Shown here one piece after another: positions 18,070 to 27,593 of a DNA stretch of 64,000 nt. The stretch is taken from positions 62,001-126,000 of the forward strand of contig CAMTMP010000004.1 in NCBI GenBank assembly GCA_947073545.1. The letters run 5' to 3'. Source of the stretch: an uncultured bacterium (GTDB taxonomy: Bacteria > Bacillota > Clostridia > Lachnospirales > Lachnospiraceae). Numbering within the stretch: position 1 is the first letter of the stretch; every line of letters begins with the position of its first letter. Below the pieces are notes generated by a model. The model did no database searches, had not been told where the DNA came from, and saw only the letters and a program-made list of their open reading frames with translations. Position numbers and translations under genes: made by a program.

Positions 18070-19547
18070 TTCCGATTCTCCCATAACGCATGCCACTTAG
18101 GTGCCAATACATCCCATGATGAATGCTGCCACACAATCTCCTTATTACCCGTACATTTCTCTCTATATTTTTCCATATTGCCTGCTGCCTCTTCCAACAA
18201 ACCTGTAATATCCGATACTTTATTCACATCCCAGAAATAAATTCCCATCTCATGTAACGATTGGTACGGCAGCCAGCTCCCTGCAATCACCAGACTCCCC
18301 GCATACATTTCCTCCAGCATAGTGGAGCTCAGCTGATCCGTAGTCTGGACATGAATCATTATGTCGGATATAAGCGCATACTCCGCCATCCTTTCAAAAT
18401 CCATAAATTCCGTAAGAATCACAAATTCTAATCCGCCCGCCGCCAAGTTATCTCTGACTTCCTCAATATAAGCTTCTGCACCCTTCGGATATGTCATCGG
18501 GAACACGCATACAATTTTCTTCTTTACTTCCTCCGACAGCTGTTCTAAAGAAGCTGTCATTTCCAAATGCCGATGGGCAGTATTGGTATTATGGCCGCAT
18601 GTGACGACAATTCTATCGTCGGGAATATGGAACCGTCTCTTCATTTCGGCCCTCGAAGCTGTCTCCTTTTTTTTGATCAAATCCAATACTTCTATACCAA
18701 AAGGCAGTAATCCGAGCGGCTGTTTGATTTTCTCACCGTAATACGCCTCAAAATCTTTAACTGTTCCCTCAGTCTCCGCCGTAATACTGTCCGCACCTGC
18801 AATGATATTTTTAATGAAAAGCCTCTGGCATTCTGAGGCCCTGTAGAAATCACTTCCCCCAACATTCAGATTTAAGCGTTTTGTTTTTTTCCTTATGAGT
18901 TCATAGAAATAGCTCCATTCCTGTTCTATCCACAAAAACTGCATGGCATCATATATCGGTAACTGCTCCAGAACCGTTTTCAAATCTGACATAGTCCTGA
19001 AATAATAAATATGCTTTAACTGTCCTGCCGCAATTTTTTCTTTACTCTCTTTTGCATTGGTCAACAGGGAAAATTCTATATCCTTATATCTCCTTGATAT
19101 GTTTTCTATCACCTGTTTCGTGTATACCGAAAAAGCGGAGCATGCCACTAAAACCCTTTGACACTCTCCCTCTTCTTCCCCGGCATGAAGCAGATCATAC
19201 TGAAGCAGCGGCAGCCCCGTATCAGACAGCATCTCCACCGTCTGAGGATATATTTCGTATTTATAGGCATCCTCTGCCTGAAACCCGCGGCAAAAATAAA
19301 TCCTTTTTTTGTCAATTCCCATCTCCTGAAGCCGGTCTGCTATCTCCGTGCCATATCTTGTCGATGTGATCACAACGGCACAGTCATGCTTTTTTATCTC
19401 TTCGGGAGCCTTTATTCTATAGTTTCCCACTGTGGTTTCCCACTTCTTTTCACTGCTGTCTGACAAAAATAAAATATGGTGTTCCTCTTCCAAAAACGGT
19501 AAGCTTCTTCTCCCGATCTCACCGATCCCAAATACTATGATATCCAT
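18066..19547 (-). CDS. Glycosyltransferase-like protein with N-terminal Rossmann-like module
   Basis: The start at ATG 19547 is favoured by GGAG six bases upstream; a GTG at 19559 has no such site. The first ~100 residues are the shared module (MDIIVFGIGEIGRRSLPFL, then CAVVITSTRYGTEI). The remainder (~370 residues) looks like a GT-B glycosyltransferase: VGGSDFYRA, RIVVTCGHNTNTAHRH at the domain junction, and DIMIHVQTTDQLSSTMLEEM with the conserved acidic position. The predicted role is sugar transfer in repeat-unit assembly. Its stop overlaps the start of the radical SAM gene. Confidence 0.78.
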   Translation of the reverse strand: MDIIVFGIGEIGRRSLPFLEEEHHILFLSDSSEKKWETTVGNYRIKAPEEIKKHDCAVVITSTRYGTEIADRLQEMGIDKKRIYFCRGFQAEDAYKYEIYPQTVEMLSDTGLPLLQYDLLHAGEEEGECQRVLVACSAFSVYTKQVIENISRRYKDIEFSLLTNAKESKEKIAAGQLKHIYYFRTMSDLKTVLEQLPIYDAMQFLWIEQEWSYFYELIRKKTKRLNLNVGGSDFYRASECQRLFIKNIIAGADSITAETEGTVKDFEAYYGEKIKQPLGLLPFGIEVLDLIKKKETASRAEMKRRFHIPDDRIVVTCGHNTNTAHRHLEMTASLEQLSEEVKKKIVCVFPMTYPKGAEAYIEEVRDNLAAGGLEFVILTEFMDFERMAEYALISDIMIHVQTTDQLSSTMLEEMYAGSLVIAGSWLPYQSLHEMGIYFWDVNKVSDITGLLEEAAGNMEKYREKCTGNKEIVWQHSSWDVLAPKWHALWENRK

Positions 19548-19609
19548 GTCCGGCTCCACCCCAATCCATCCGTTTCCGATCTGACATTATCCCTTCGCCG
19601 CCTCTTTGC

Positions 19610-20680
19610 TCAAAATCTCCCTATAAAATCCGTGGCAGCGCATTCCATCAAAGGGAATTTCACACTATGTCCTTCCGCAGCCGACTTATAAATCCCAAGC
19701 ACAAGCTCCATCGCCTTTTTCCCTTCCATCGCATTTACATACGGCTGTCGATCCTGCTTAATCGCATTTATCATATCCGCATATAATGGCGTATGTCCGT
19801 ATCCGTATACATTAGGCGGATTTTCCCGGAATCGTTCTTTTACCTCTCTTGGATCATCCAACAAATCGGAAAATCTCCATTCCTCAATTACATTAACGGA
19901 CTGGCCTCCCGCTTTAATTGTGCCTTTCTCACCAAATATGTATAATGTCTCCTCCAAATTACCGGGGTATACATTCGTAGTTCCCTCCACGATGCCATAG
20001 CTCTTATTTTTAAATTTGATTAGGGCTATTCCTAAATCCTCCGCTTCGATATAATCATGACTGAGCCGGTCTGTCATACCGACTACCTCGTCGATATCGC
20101 TGCCCATCATCCATCGCAGGAGATCTATGTTGTGAATACATTGATTCATCAATGCTCCCCCATCCTGCTCCCATGTCCCTCTCCATGCGGCTCTGTCGTA
20201 ATATTCACGGTCTCTGCACCATCTGATGTGCGCCGTTCCATAGAATAGTTTCCCAAACCTATTCAAATCGACCGCCTCACGAATGATTTGAACGGATCTG
20301 TTAAACCTGTTCTGATGACATGCACATACCTTCACATGATATTTTATAGAAGCGGCAATAATGGCATCTGCATCCTTTATGGACAGCGCAATGGGCTTTT
20401 CGATAATACAGTTACAGCCGTGTGAAATACAGAACATTGCAATCTCTGCATGCTTACCGCTCTCTGTACACACTGCCACAATCTCCGGCTTTTCTTTCTC
20501 TATCATTTCGCGATAGTCCGTATATTGCCTCACACTGTCACCTAATTTAAACTTAAGCATCTTATCTGACATGCACGAGGAATCGATATCGCATATAGCC
20601 GCTATATCCAACTTGTTATTCAGTGCGGCCGCTATGTGATTGGGAGATATTCTACCGCATCCAATCAGTGCATATTTCAT
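19610..20680 (-). CDS. Gfo/Idh/MocA-family oxidoreductase
   Basis: The Rossmann motif IGCGRISPNH lies close to the N-terminus and the family hallmark EKP occurs in NCIIEKPIALS, followed by ACHQNRFN and the C-terminal sheet domain (GALMNQCIHNIDLLRWMMG). ATG 20680 is chosen because GGAG sits six bases before it; two upstream in-frame ATGs (20692, 20707) are weaker. Such enzymes oxidise or reduce hydroxyl groups of sugars or nucleotide sugars with NAD(P). It may feed the aminotransferase at 15965. Length is normal. Confidence 0.9.
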   Translation of the reverse strand: MKYALIGCGRISPNHIAAALNNKLDIAAICDIDSSCMSDKMLKFKLGDSVRQYTDYREMIEKEKPEIVAVCTESGKHAEIAMFCISHGCNCIIEKPIALSIKDADAIIAASIKYHVKVCACHQNRFNRSVQIIREAVDLNRFGKLFYGTAHIRWCRDREYYDRAAWRGTWEQDGGALMNQCIHNIDLLRWMMGSDIDEVVGMTDRLSHDYIEAEDLGIALIKFKNKSYGIVEGTTNVYPGNLEETLYIFGEKGTIKAGGQSVNVIEEWRFSDLLDDPREVKERFRENPPNVYGYGHTPLYADMINAIKQDRQPYVNAMEGKKAMELVLGIYKSAAEGHSVKFPLMECAATDFIGRF

Positions 20681-20727
20681 TGCTTTCTCCATATCTTGAC
20701 TCCTCATATCCCATAACAGTCACGCTG

Positions 20728-21816
20728 TCAGCATAAATAATAGTCGATAACCGGCTGTAATATCTTGTTCCATGTCAGGTTTAATAAGGCATATTGCCTC
20801 ATATCCTCTGCAAACTCTCTTCCGTCATACATTTCGTTGTAAAAGTCGATAACCATCTGCATGTCGATCGGCGTTTCGTCGTTGGATACCTGTCTGGCAT
20901 AATAATTGTCTTTGCCGAATGACATGTCGTCATGTCCGTATATAAAAGGAATGCCTCTTGCACAGTATTCCCGTTCCTTGATTGGCGCGCCGGACTTAAG
21001 ACCTACTCTGTAAATTCCCAGATCACCGATTGCAATATCTGATGCATCATATATCTCATCCAGTTTTTCCCCGCTCAACACGCCGCAAAAGTTTACGTGT
21101 CCCTGCAATCCGTATTCCTCTACCAAGCTCTCATAATAGTTTAGCTGTCCGCCGCTCCCCACGATATTAAATATAATCTCTCTTGTTCCCCCATCGGCAT
21201 AATAGCGGTGCATTCCTTCTATTACCCGCTCATGGCCATGCCACTTCGTGTATGTCGCAACCACCAGCAATACGATTCGCCCGTCCGCCTTTCTGCTCTT
21301 TTTCTGAGGCTGTTCGTCGATATCAACACCGTTTACCAGGGGGATACAGGGAATACCATATACCTTCTCCATGGGCTGATACGCCGTACAACACCTGACA
21401 TACTCATGCATACGGTTTTTATAATAGGTGTCCTCAGCCGTAACTACCTTGCTGTCAATAATACCCTGATACGCCGGAAAAACCGTCGGGAACTCCACTG
21501 CCACCCGGATATCTTTCTCGTTCAAATACTGATAAAACAACAACTCCTGCCTGTCTGCGGAATAATGCCTCACATACACTTTGGATATGTTATATCTTTC
21601 AATCCAGTCTTTGATGACTGTATTGCATTCCCCCTTTGTGAATGCCAGCTCCTTTTCAAGCAATATGTTTTCCCTATACAAATGCATCATCTGTCCCCTG
21701 TATAAGGTGTAATAAGCCTCACCAAAAGCCTTTTTAAAAACCCGGTACTGCGCCTGCATTTTTTTCCTGATCCCTATAGCATGCACGACTGAGTCCTCAT
21801 ATGTCACATACAGCAT
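20728..21816 (-). CDS. GT-B (GT4-like) glycosyltransferase
   Basis: This ~362-residue protein has GT-B features: ILLVVATYTKWHGHERVIEGM at the domain junction, IFNIVGSGGQLNYYESL, GHVNFCGVLSGEKLDEIYDA and DIAIGDLGIYRVGLKSGAPIKEREY with the acidic donor-binding residue. ATG 21816 is chosen, five bases behind GGAGG. No Rossmann-like module is fused; a free-standing copy (21829-22248) lies 12 nt upstream in the operon. It probably adds one sugar of the repeat unit. Confidence 0.82.
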   Translation of the reverse strand: MLYVTYEDSVVHAIGIRKKMQAQYRVFKKAFGEAYYTLYRGQMMHLYRENILLEKELAFTKGECNTVIKDWIERYNISKVYVRHYSADRQELLFYQYLNEKDIRVAVEFPTVFPAYQGIIDSKVVTAEDTYYKNRMHEYVRCCTAYQPMEKVYGIPCIPLVNGVDIDEQPQKKSRKADGRIVLLVVATYTKWHGHERVIEGMHRYYADGGTREIIFNIVGSGGQLNYYESLVEEYGLQGHVNFCGVLSGEKLDEIYDASDIAIGDLGIYRVGLKSGAPIKEREYCARGIPFIYGHDDMSFGKDNYYARQVSNDETPIDMQMVIDFYNEMYDGREFAEDMRQYALLNLTWNKILQPVIDYYLC

Positions 21817-21828
21817 CACGTCCTCCCC

Positions 21829-22248
21829 TTAAAACAGACCTTCCAAAAATTCTCCTAAAAACAAAATATTCTCAGCCGCTATAATCTGCGATAAATCTCT
21901 TTTGGCGGCTCTATAAAATCTCGGCGGGGTTATTATCACTTTTTCATCCTGATAAAGCTCCCTTAGTTCCTCCAATTTGATCACCGGAATATCCACTTTT
22001 ACAGCGGAGCGCCCCTCTTTATCGACAATGCCCTTCACATTTACTTTATCCTTTACAGCCCGGTACAACTGTGCTGCCAAATAGGCTCCCCCATATATGT
22101 ACAGATCGGATATCGCATACACGTCCAGCCTTTCCCGAATCAAGGTTTCATCCAGCATTTTTCCCATCATCTTATAAGATTCCGCTTCGATCTTACAATG
22201 CCATGTATATTCATCTATGATTTGCTCTTCTATTGTCCCCTTATCCAT
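21829..22248 (-). CDS. Free-standing Rossmann-like module protein (no membrane segment)
   Basis: A 139-residue protein made of an N-terminal helical region (TWHCKIEAESYKMMGKML) and the shared module with DLYIYGGAYLAAQLYRAV, VKGIVDKEG and KVIITPPRFYRAAKRDL. Unlike the other three free-standing copies it lacks an N-terminal hydrophobic segment. It sits between a GT4-like gene and a radical SAM gene with spacings of 12 nt or less. No catalytic residues are recognisable and its function is unknown. Confidence 0.75.
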   Translation of the reverse strand: MDKGTIEEQIIDEYTWHCKIEAESYKMMGKMLDETLIRERLDVYAISDLYIYGGAYLAAQLYRAVKDKVNVKGIVDKEGRSAVKVDIPVIKLEELRELYQDEKVIITPPRFYRAAKRDLSQIIAAENILFLGEFLEGLF

Positions 22249-22255
22249 ACAATCC

Positions 22256-23398
22256 TCACGTCCACTCTTCTATTTTCTTTTCCGACGCTCCCCATTCCAT
22301 TGCGTGCTTGACACCATTAAAATTGCAGTATTTGCAAAACGGAATGGGCTGTGCCAGGAACTCTAAAATCTCACATGCCGAATCAGCCTTATATATATCT
22401 ATATAATCTTCCTCCAGCACCTTTAAATCTTTTCCAAAATAATCATTAAACCTGTGTATTGCCGCCGGTCGTGTACAGGTAAAGAGCTTTCCGTCTTTCA
22501 ATTTGATACATTGATTCGCCTCGTCGCAATGTTCAAAGCTGTACCGGATATCCTGTGAGCCGGTTTCATCCAGTCCCAAATTCGTCATATATTTAAAATC
22601 CGCACTGTCTCCGAAATATTCCAGACGGATATTTTCCTGTCCCAGCTTCTCTTCTATACGATCATAGTCGAGGTGAATTGGATATTTTGTGATTGTGATT
22701 CCAATTTCTTTCTCTTTGCACAACTGCCAAAACGAATCCGGCTGACTTAACAGCAGCAGCCCGTTTGAGAATAATGAAATTTCTCCTCTTGGGAAGTAAT
22801 TCCTTGCGATCGTCATGCAGTCCTCCACCTGCGGATGGAGCAGCGGCTCTCCCCCGATCAAAAATATCCTTTCGGCTGTCCCATGAAACAATTCCCCCAT
22901 CCGGGCAAAATCTCTCTCCATTTGCCTGACATCCAAAAACTCCTTTTTTGAAATCGGAGAAAATTGGGAGCAGCATTTGCAGTTCAAATTGCAATGGGAA
23001 GCGAGATCTATCTCAAAAATAATTTCTGTCCTGGGGATATATTTCTTCTGCACCCTCACATCGTCCCTGTACGCCAGACTCTCTTTCGTTACTCCGAATA
23101 ATATATTTCCCGCCGGGATTCCCATAGACAAAAGCTGCTCCTTCATGGCCTCTTTATGGGTAATACCCGCCAAAACATATTTGGCATCCGGGAAACATTT
23201 AACCGCCTCTTTGGTAGAAAGCACTTCTGTATCCGTCCACGCTCCCTGCTTCGCACCGGATGTATCACAGATAGAAACCCTGCTGTCCGGACAGCTTGTC
23301 TTTAGCATTTCATAGAGATAATCACCCACTGCGGTATGCCCCATAATAACGATATTTTCGCTTTTCGCTGCCGCCTGTAACAGTTCACTGTCCCTCAT
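22256..23398 (-). CDS. Radical SAM protein with N-terminal Rossmann-like module
   Basis: ATG 23398 is the likely start, with GGAGG six bases upstream; a TTG at 23434 extends the frame. The N-terminal ~125 residues are a divergent module (NIVIMGHTAVGDYLYEML). The core has the C-x3-C-x2-C motif in SHCNLNCKCCSQFSP and the GGE motif in IFLIGGEPLLHP. C-terminal cysteines (KLFTCTRPA, IPFCKYCNF) may bind another cluster. It differs in motif from the three CPQ-type radical SAM paralogues at 23450, 26369 and 28658. Substrate unknown. Confidence 0.83.
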   Translation of the reverse strand: MRDSELLQAAAKSENIVIMGHTAVGDYLYEMLKTSCPDSRVSICDTSGAKQGAWTDTEVLSTKEAVKCFPDAKYVLAGITHKEAMKEQLLSMGIPAGNILFGVTKESLAYRDDVRVQKKYIPRTEIIFEIDLASHCNLNCKCCSQFSPISKKEFLDVRQMERDFARMGELFHGTAERIFLIGGEPLLHPQVEDCMTIARNYFPRGEISLFSNGLLLLSQPDSFWQLCKEKEIGITITKYPIHLDYDRIEEKLGQENIRLEYFGDSADFKYMTNLGLDETGSQDIRYSFEHCDEANQCIKLKDGKLFTCTRPAAIHRFNDYFGKDLKVLEEDYIDIYKADSACEILEFLAQPIPFCKYCNFNGVKHAMEWGASEKKIEEWT

Positions 23399-23449
23399 AC
23401 CAATCCTCCATGATTCCGCTCCGTGGAATCTCAAATCCGGATGAACTCT

Positions 23450-24664
23450 TCACCCTAATTTCCCTGCCTTGTCATCCTTCATCTCCACTGCAAAAATACA
23501 TTTTCTGCAGATCAGCGGAATATCCTCATCTCCCGCCAAGCCAAGCCTGACCTGCTCTAAAGCCCTGCCCTTCATAATTTCCTCATAAGACTGCGTATAT
23601 AAATTTCCAAGTGCATGACTTATCCCAAAGTCATTACAGCAAAGCACCACTGTACCGTCCGGCAGAAGTACATTATGATCCAGTCTGTCTGCCCTGTCAC
23701 ACCAAAGTTTTCCTTTTTTATCAACATGGACGATCCGTTTTCCGTCCGTATCCTCTATTGTTCCCGCACGGTCGGAAAGCTCGCAGTATATTTTCAGCCT
23801 GCCGGACGTAATAGGAAGAATATCCGGATTCGGTGTATTCTGGCAGTTTGCATTGGTGACAAACAGGGTCCCGTCACTGCGCCGCGCCTCAACAACCTTC
23901 CGTAAAAGCGCCTTATACTCTTCCGTAATCGGAATATTGGCGCACCCCTCCGCGTCCGGTACATGCAGGCATACGATGGTAAAAGGAATACTTCTGATTT
24001 TGTCAAAATCCTCCTTGGTCATTCCCACCAAAGTAGTAAACAGCGTCTGTTCATATCCCTGTTCGTATGTATACGACATCATGTCTGCCGCTTCTTTATT
24101 CAGAAACGGTTCCACAAAGCCCGCCCATTCAATCAGCGTATTCTTTGGCAGCTTCGCCAATACTTCTCTGTACTGTCGAAATGTCATACTTTTTGCGCGA
24201 TCCTTGTTCTCTCCAAAATAGTTATGCAGAAACAGGCCCTGCGGACAATATTTGCAGTTTACGCGGCATCCGACATATGGCGTTATCTCCAGCGCCGGAT
24301 TTGCTTTCCTTCTTACCGCCTGCGCATCCTTATCAAAAATATCCCAAGGCATCTCAAGTATGTATCTCGCGCCTCTATTCATCAGACAGTCTTTGATCAA
24401 ATGGGCGCCCCGCTCTCTGACCGCAACGATAAACAATGTCTTGTCCGCATCAAAATCAAGCTGATCCAACTGAATGACCGCATGTCCAAGAAGCTCCGTC
24501 ACATTCTCCATTGCGTTCTCCACACAGTAAGCGTCAAACGCAAGTTTCTCCTTTTTGAGCGCCTCGGCCAGCAGCCTTCCGCCATTGCCGGCGCCATAAA
24601 TATATATTTTTTCAGCCAGGCGATGATCTATAAGCCGCCTTACTTCTGCCAGAAAACTTTCCAT
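23450..24664 (-). CDS. CPQ-type radical SAM protein with N-terminal Rossmann-like module (paralogue 1)
   Basis: This 404-residue protein starts with the module (EKIYIYGAGNGGRLLAEAL) and continues with the radical SAM core: LEITPYVGCRVNCKYCPQG carries C-x3-C-x2-C. Late conserved blocks are HNVLLPDGTVVLCCNDFG, ALGNLYTQSYEEIM and ICRKCIFAVE, suggesting an auxiliary Fe-S cluster. Two paralogues (26369, 28658) share every block. The trio probably performs related modifications of the glycan or its precursor, but no substrate can be read from the sequence. Confidence 0.85.
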   Translation of the reverse strand: MESFLAEVRRLIDHRLAEKIYIYGAGNGGRLLAEALKKEKLAFDAYCVENAMENVTELLGHAVIQLDQLDFDADKTLFIVAVRERGAHLIKDCLMNRGARYILEMPWDIFDKDAQAVRRKANPALEITPYVGCRVNCKYCPQGLFLHNYFGENKDRAKSMTFRQYREVLAKLPKNTLIEWAGFVEPFLNKEAADMMSYTYEQGYEQTLFTTLVGMTKEDFDKIRSIPFTIVCLHVPDAEGCANIPITEEYKALLRKVVEARRSDGTLFVTNANCQNTPNPDILPITSGRLKIYCELSDRAGTIEDTDGKRIVHVDKKGKLWCDRADRLDHNVLLPDGTVVLCCNDFGISHALGNLYTQSYEEIMKGRALEQVRLGLAGDEDIPLICRKCIFAVEMKDDKAGKLG

Positions 24665-24700
24665 ATGTCACTAACCTCGCCTTTCTCCCGGCTTTCGGAA

Positions 24701-26290
24701 TCAAGAACTGATTGCCCGGGTTATCATCCGGGCTATCTCTATATTCGCCCACTCATTCAAATGCCACGGATAACAGCCATACTCATATTTGATGTCAGTA
24801 CAGTATCTCTCTGCCTTATACGCTTCTATCACAATTATCTGCGAATATTTATCCTTTATATAACGATAGTATTTGTTTAATATTTCGTTCGTCTTTTGGA
24901 TTGCCGCCCTATCCTCAAATGGAAACACCGCGTTTCCGTCACTGTATGCTTCCGTCAAATAATTCTCAACCACAATCACCCTGTTTAGCGGAATATACCG
25001 GCTCACCTTCTCCGCAAACAGCGCGAAGCTTCTCTCCCACAATTCACTGCATTCATCGCTGTCCCTGCTTACTGTTTCAAGACCGCATCCGGCCGTCACG
25101 ACCGCATCATCAAAGGCATCGCTCTTAGTTATATATCTATCCGAAATTTTAACCAGATCATGACGTTCTTCCAGCAAATCCATAAACAAATACTGAGGAC
25201 GGATGTTTTCCATAAGATTCCAAAAGCCGTTGTCCTTTTCCCGCTGCAGCATAATTTCCCTGTACCGGTTTTTGTGGGTAATCTCAAAACAGTATTTTCC
25301 TTCATCTGCGATAGCGATAATACTGGAAAAATTTATCCGGTTATACGGGTTCTCTATATAGTCGAGTTTATTGACAATACGTGACAGATTATAACTGCCA
25401 AGAAGCATCTCATTTTTTACTTCTTGCTGAAATGTCCTCTTAAAATACTGATTAAATTCCGCAAGGCAAGCGGCATAAGCACGGTCGTCCAGACTTGTCA
25501 GCGCAAGACTCAGATCTCTCGACATCCACCTGCGTACCCATGCCTGCAGCTCATCCACGTATTTTTCGTAAATTCCCGCATTCTTATAGCGGTCGATTAA
25601 CGCCTCAAAGGCGCGTGGCAGCTTAATATGGCGATTCCCCTGACTGGTGATACTGTCCTTTGCACCTTTGCGGTAAAAGTACAATGCCTCCTCTACGCCA
25701 ACTATTTTGTTGGCGCTTTGTAGAAGAAACGGATAGGTAGCGATATCCTCCCCATACACATTAGGCTGTCTGATTCCGTTTTCCAACAGCAGATTTTTTC
25801 TAATAATTAATTTCCAAAAGGCTGCGCCTCCTAATCGTATTCTCTCTTTCTTATCCAGCTTTTTTCCCATAATACAGGTACAGGAGACATATTCTCTACT
25901 CTGCGTGGCCATTCTGACTTTCATGTAATCGCACTCTCCGATATCGGCCCCGCTGTCCTTTACCGCCTGCAGCATTTTCTCCACAAAGTCCGCTGAAACC
26001 GTATCATCCGCATCCACAAAGCAGACATACTCCCCACAGGCATTTTCCACCCCCGTGTCCCGGGCGGGCCCACACCCCCTGTCTTTTTCCTCTTTAACGA
26101 TCACACGAATCCTCTTATCTCTTTTTTCCCACTCGTGACTCATCTCCAGGGAACGGTCCTGCCCTCTTTGCACCACCAGAAGGATCTCAATATTCTGAAA
26201 AGTCTGCGCCGCTATCGACCGGATACACTCATCCAGATATTCCTCCGCATTATAAATGGGAACAATCACACTCACTTCACACGCTGACAT
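24701..26290 (-). CDS. GT2 glycosyltransferase with C-terminal SGNH-like (DUF6270-like) region
   Basis: Residues 5-250 are a family 2 glycosyltransferase (VSVIVPIYNAEEYLDECIRS; CFVDADDTVS with the D-x-D-type motif; YGEDIATYPF). From about residue 300 a second region follows: NRINFSSIIAI, LFMDLLEERHDLVKISD, RYITKSDAF and a final CYPWHLNEWANIEIAR. This recalls the C-terminal part of DUF6270/SGNH-like proteins, with H-x-x-E/N-like residues at the end, but an N-terminal catalytic serine block is not evident. The fusion suggests sugar transfer coupled to a second modification. The second assignment is tentative. Confidence 0.8.
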   Translation of the reverse strand: MSACEVSVIVPIYNAEEYLDECIRSIAAQTFQNIEILLVVQRGQDRSLEMSHEWEKRDKRIRVIVKEEKDRGCGPARDTGVENACGEYVCFVDADDTVSADFVEKMLQAVKDSGADIGECDYMKVRMATQSREYVSCTCIMGKKLDKKERIRLGGAAFWKLIIRKNLLLENGIRQPNVYGEDIATYPFLLQSANKIVGVEEALYFYRKGAKDSITSQGNRHIKLPRAFEALIDRYKNAGIYEKYVDELQAWVRRWMSRDLSLALTSLDDRAYAACLAEFNQYFKRTFQQEVKNEMLLGSYNLSRIVNKLDYIENPYNRINFSSIIAIADEGKYCFEITHKNRYREIMLQREKDNGFWNLMENIRPQYLFMDLLEERHDLVKISDRYITKSDAFDDAVVTAGCGLETVSRDSDECSELWERSFALFAEKVSRYIPLNRVIVVENYLTEAYSDGNAVFPFEDRAAIQKTNEILNKYYRYIKDKYSQIIVIEAYKAERYCTDIKYEYGCYPWHLNEWANIEIARMITRAISS

Positions 26291-26368
26291 ACAAATCCCC
26301 TACTCCAAAGTAATTTCCTGCGGCCTGTTTTCTTTCCATGCAGAATCATCTATGCATACCGCAGGCTC

Positions 26369-27541
26369 TCATTCGACAGTATTTGCACAGGAGCATTTTC
26401 TGCACAAAACGGTAATCTTTTCGTCCCCCTCGATTCCCGCCCTGATCCGCCTCATTTCTTCCTGCTCCATAATCTCTTCATAGCTCTGTTCCAGCAAATT
26501 CCCCAGAACATGCTGCATCCCATAGTCCATACAGCATAGCAGCAGCGTGCCGTCCGGCAGCAAAATGTTATGATTTAGCTTCTGTCCGCACAGACTGCAT
26601 GATATTTTCCCGTGCAGCGTCTGTCTGCTGTAAAGATTTTCGTCCTTCAGGTTTCCTGCCCGGTCGAGCATGGTTGTAAGAATCTCATACTTTCCCTCAC
26701 AGATCGCCGCCGTCCTGTCATCCGCCTCCGTCTGCGCGTTGCACACATTTATAAACGGTGTTCCGTCTTCCTTTTTCGCATTTACCAGATAGTTGATTTT
26801 TTCGTAGTACGCCTCGTCCGTTACAATATTGGCAAACCTTCTCTTATCCGCCACATGCAGCCCGACGAAGCCTAACGGCAGTTTACTGATTTCCTCTGTT
26901 TCCTGAAAACTGATTTCCGAAAAGGTAGAATACAGATCTACCTTATGGCCTCTCTCAAGCGCCATTTTCATCATATCGATACACAGCGGATTGTGCAGCG
27001 GTTCCACCATGCCGCTGAAAAGTATGGTCGCCTCCCTGGGGATATGGTCTATACACCCTTCAAAGGTTTCAAGTGTCATGAGAGAATTCCTGTTTTTATC
27101 CTTTTCGTAGTATCTGTCCAAAAGAGTTTTCTGCGGACAATACTTACAATTAATCCTACAGCCTATTTTGGTTGTGATCTCTATCGTAGGGATTTCGTCA
27201 TACCCTCCCCTTATCCCGCCTTTATCAATATACGCATCACCGTATATAATCTTTTCCGGGTCAAAATGATATTGCCGCAGCAGCTCCGAAACTGTCGCCG
27301 TATTATGTCTATTTAATCCCAGGATAAGGCCAATATCTTCGCATATCACTTCCCCTATCCCCAAAACAGGAAGGCCAAACAGGCCGTTGGCATCCTGACA
27401 TTCCGTCACGACAAATCCATCTACGGCTATATCCGCTCTTTTTAAAATTTTACAGATATTCTGCCCATACAAACCCGCGCCATATATGTATACTGCCTTG
27501 CAGCTTCTTTTTAACTCTTTCACTTTCTCAATAAAATCCAT
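26369..27541 (-). CDS. CPQ-type radical SAM protein with N-terminal Rossmann-like module (paralogue 2)
   Basis: The module comes first (KAVYIYGAGLYGQNICKIL), then IEITTKIGCRINCKYCPQK with the radical SAM cysteines, AAICEGKYEILTTMLDRAG, HNILLPDGTLLLCCMDYG, VLGNLLEQSYEEIM and VLCRKCSCAN. The arrangement is identical to the proteins at 23450 and 28658. There is a 52-nt gap to the upstream FkbM gene. The reaction is unknown; the conserved late cysteines make an auxiliary cluster likely. Confidence 0.85.
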   Translation of the reverse strand: MDFIEKVKELKRSCKAVYIYGAGLYGQNICKILKRADIAVDGFVVTECQDANGLFGLPVLGIGEVICEDIGLILGLNRHNTATVSELLRQYHFDPEKIIYGDAYIDKGGIRGGYDEIPTIEITTKIGCRINCKYCPQKTLLDRYYEKDKNRNSLMTLETFEGCIDHIPREATILFSGMVEPLHNPLCIDMMKMALERGHKVDLYSTFSEISFQETEEISKLPLGFVGLHVADKRRFANIVTDEAYYEKINYLVNAKKEDGTPFINVCNAQTEADDRTAAICEGKYEILTTMLDRAGNLKDENLYSRQTLHGKISCSLCGQKLNHNILLPDGTLLLCCMDYGMQHVLGNLLEQSYEEIMEQEEMRRIRAGIEGDEKITVLCRKCSCANTVE

Positions 27542-27593
27542 ATCCGCTCCTGTCTGCCGCTTTTAATACTTACGAAGATGAATTACCATAACG

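Noticed and set aside
20773..20785. 13-base match (ATATGCCTTATTA) to the presumptive TnpB guide
   Set aside because: It lies inside a glycosyltransferase coding region, the first three guide bases do not match, and one 13-base match is not far from chance for this window size.
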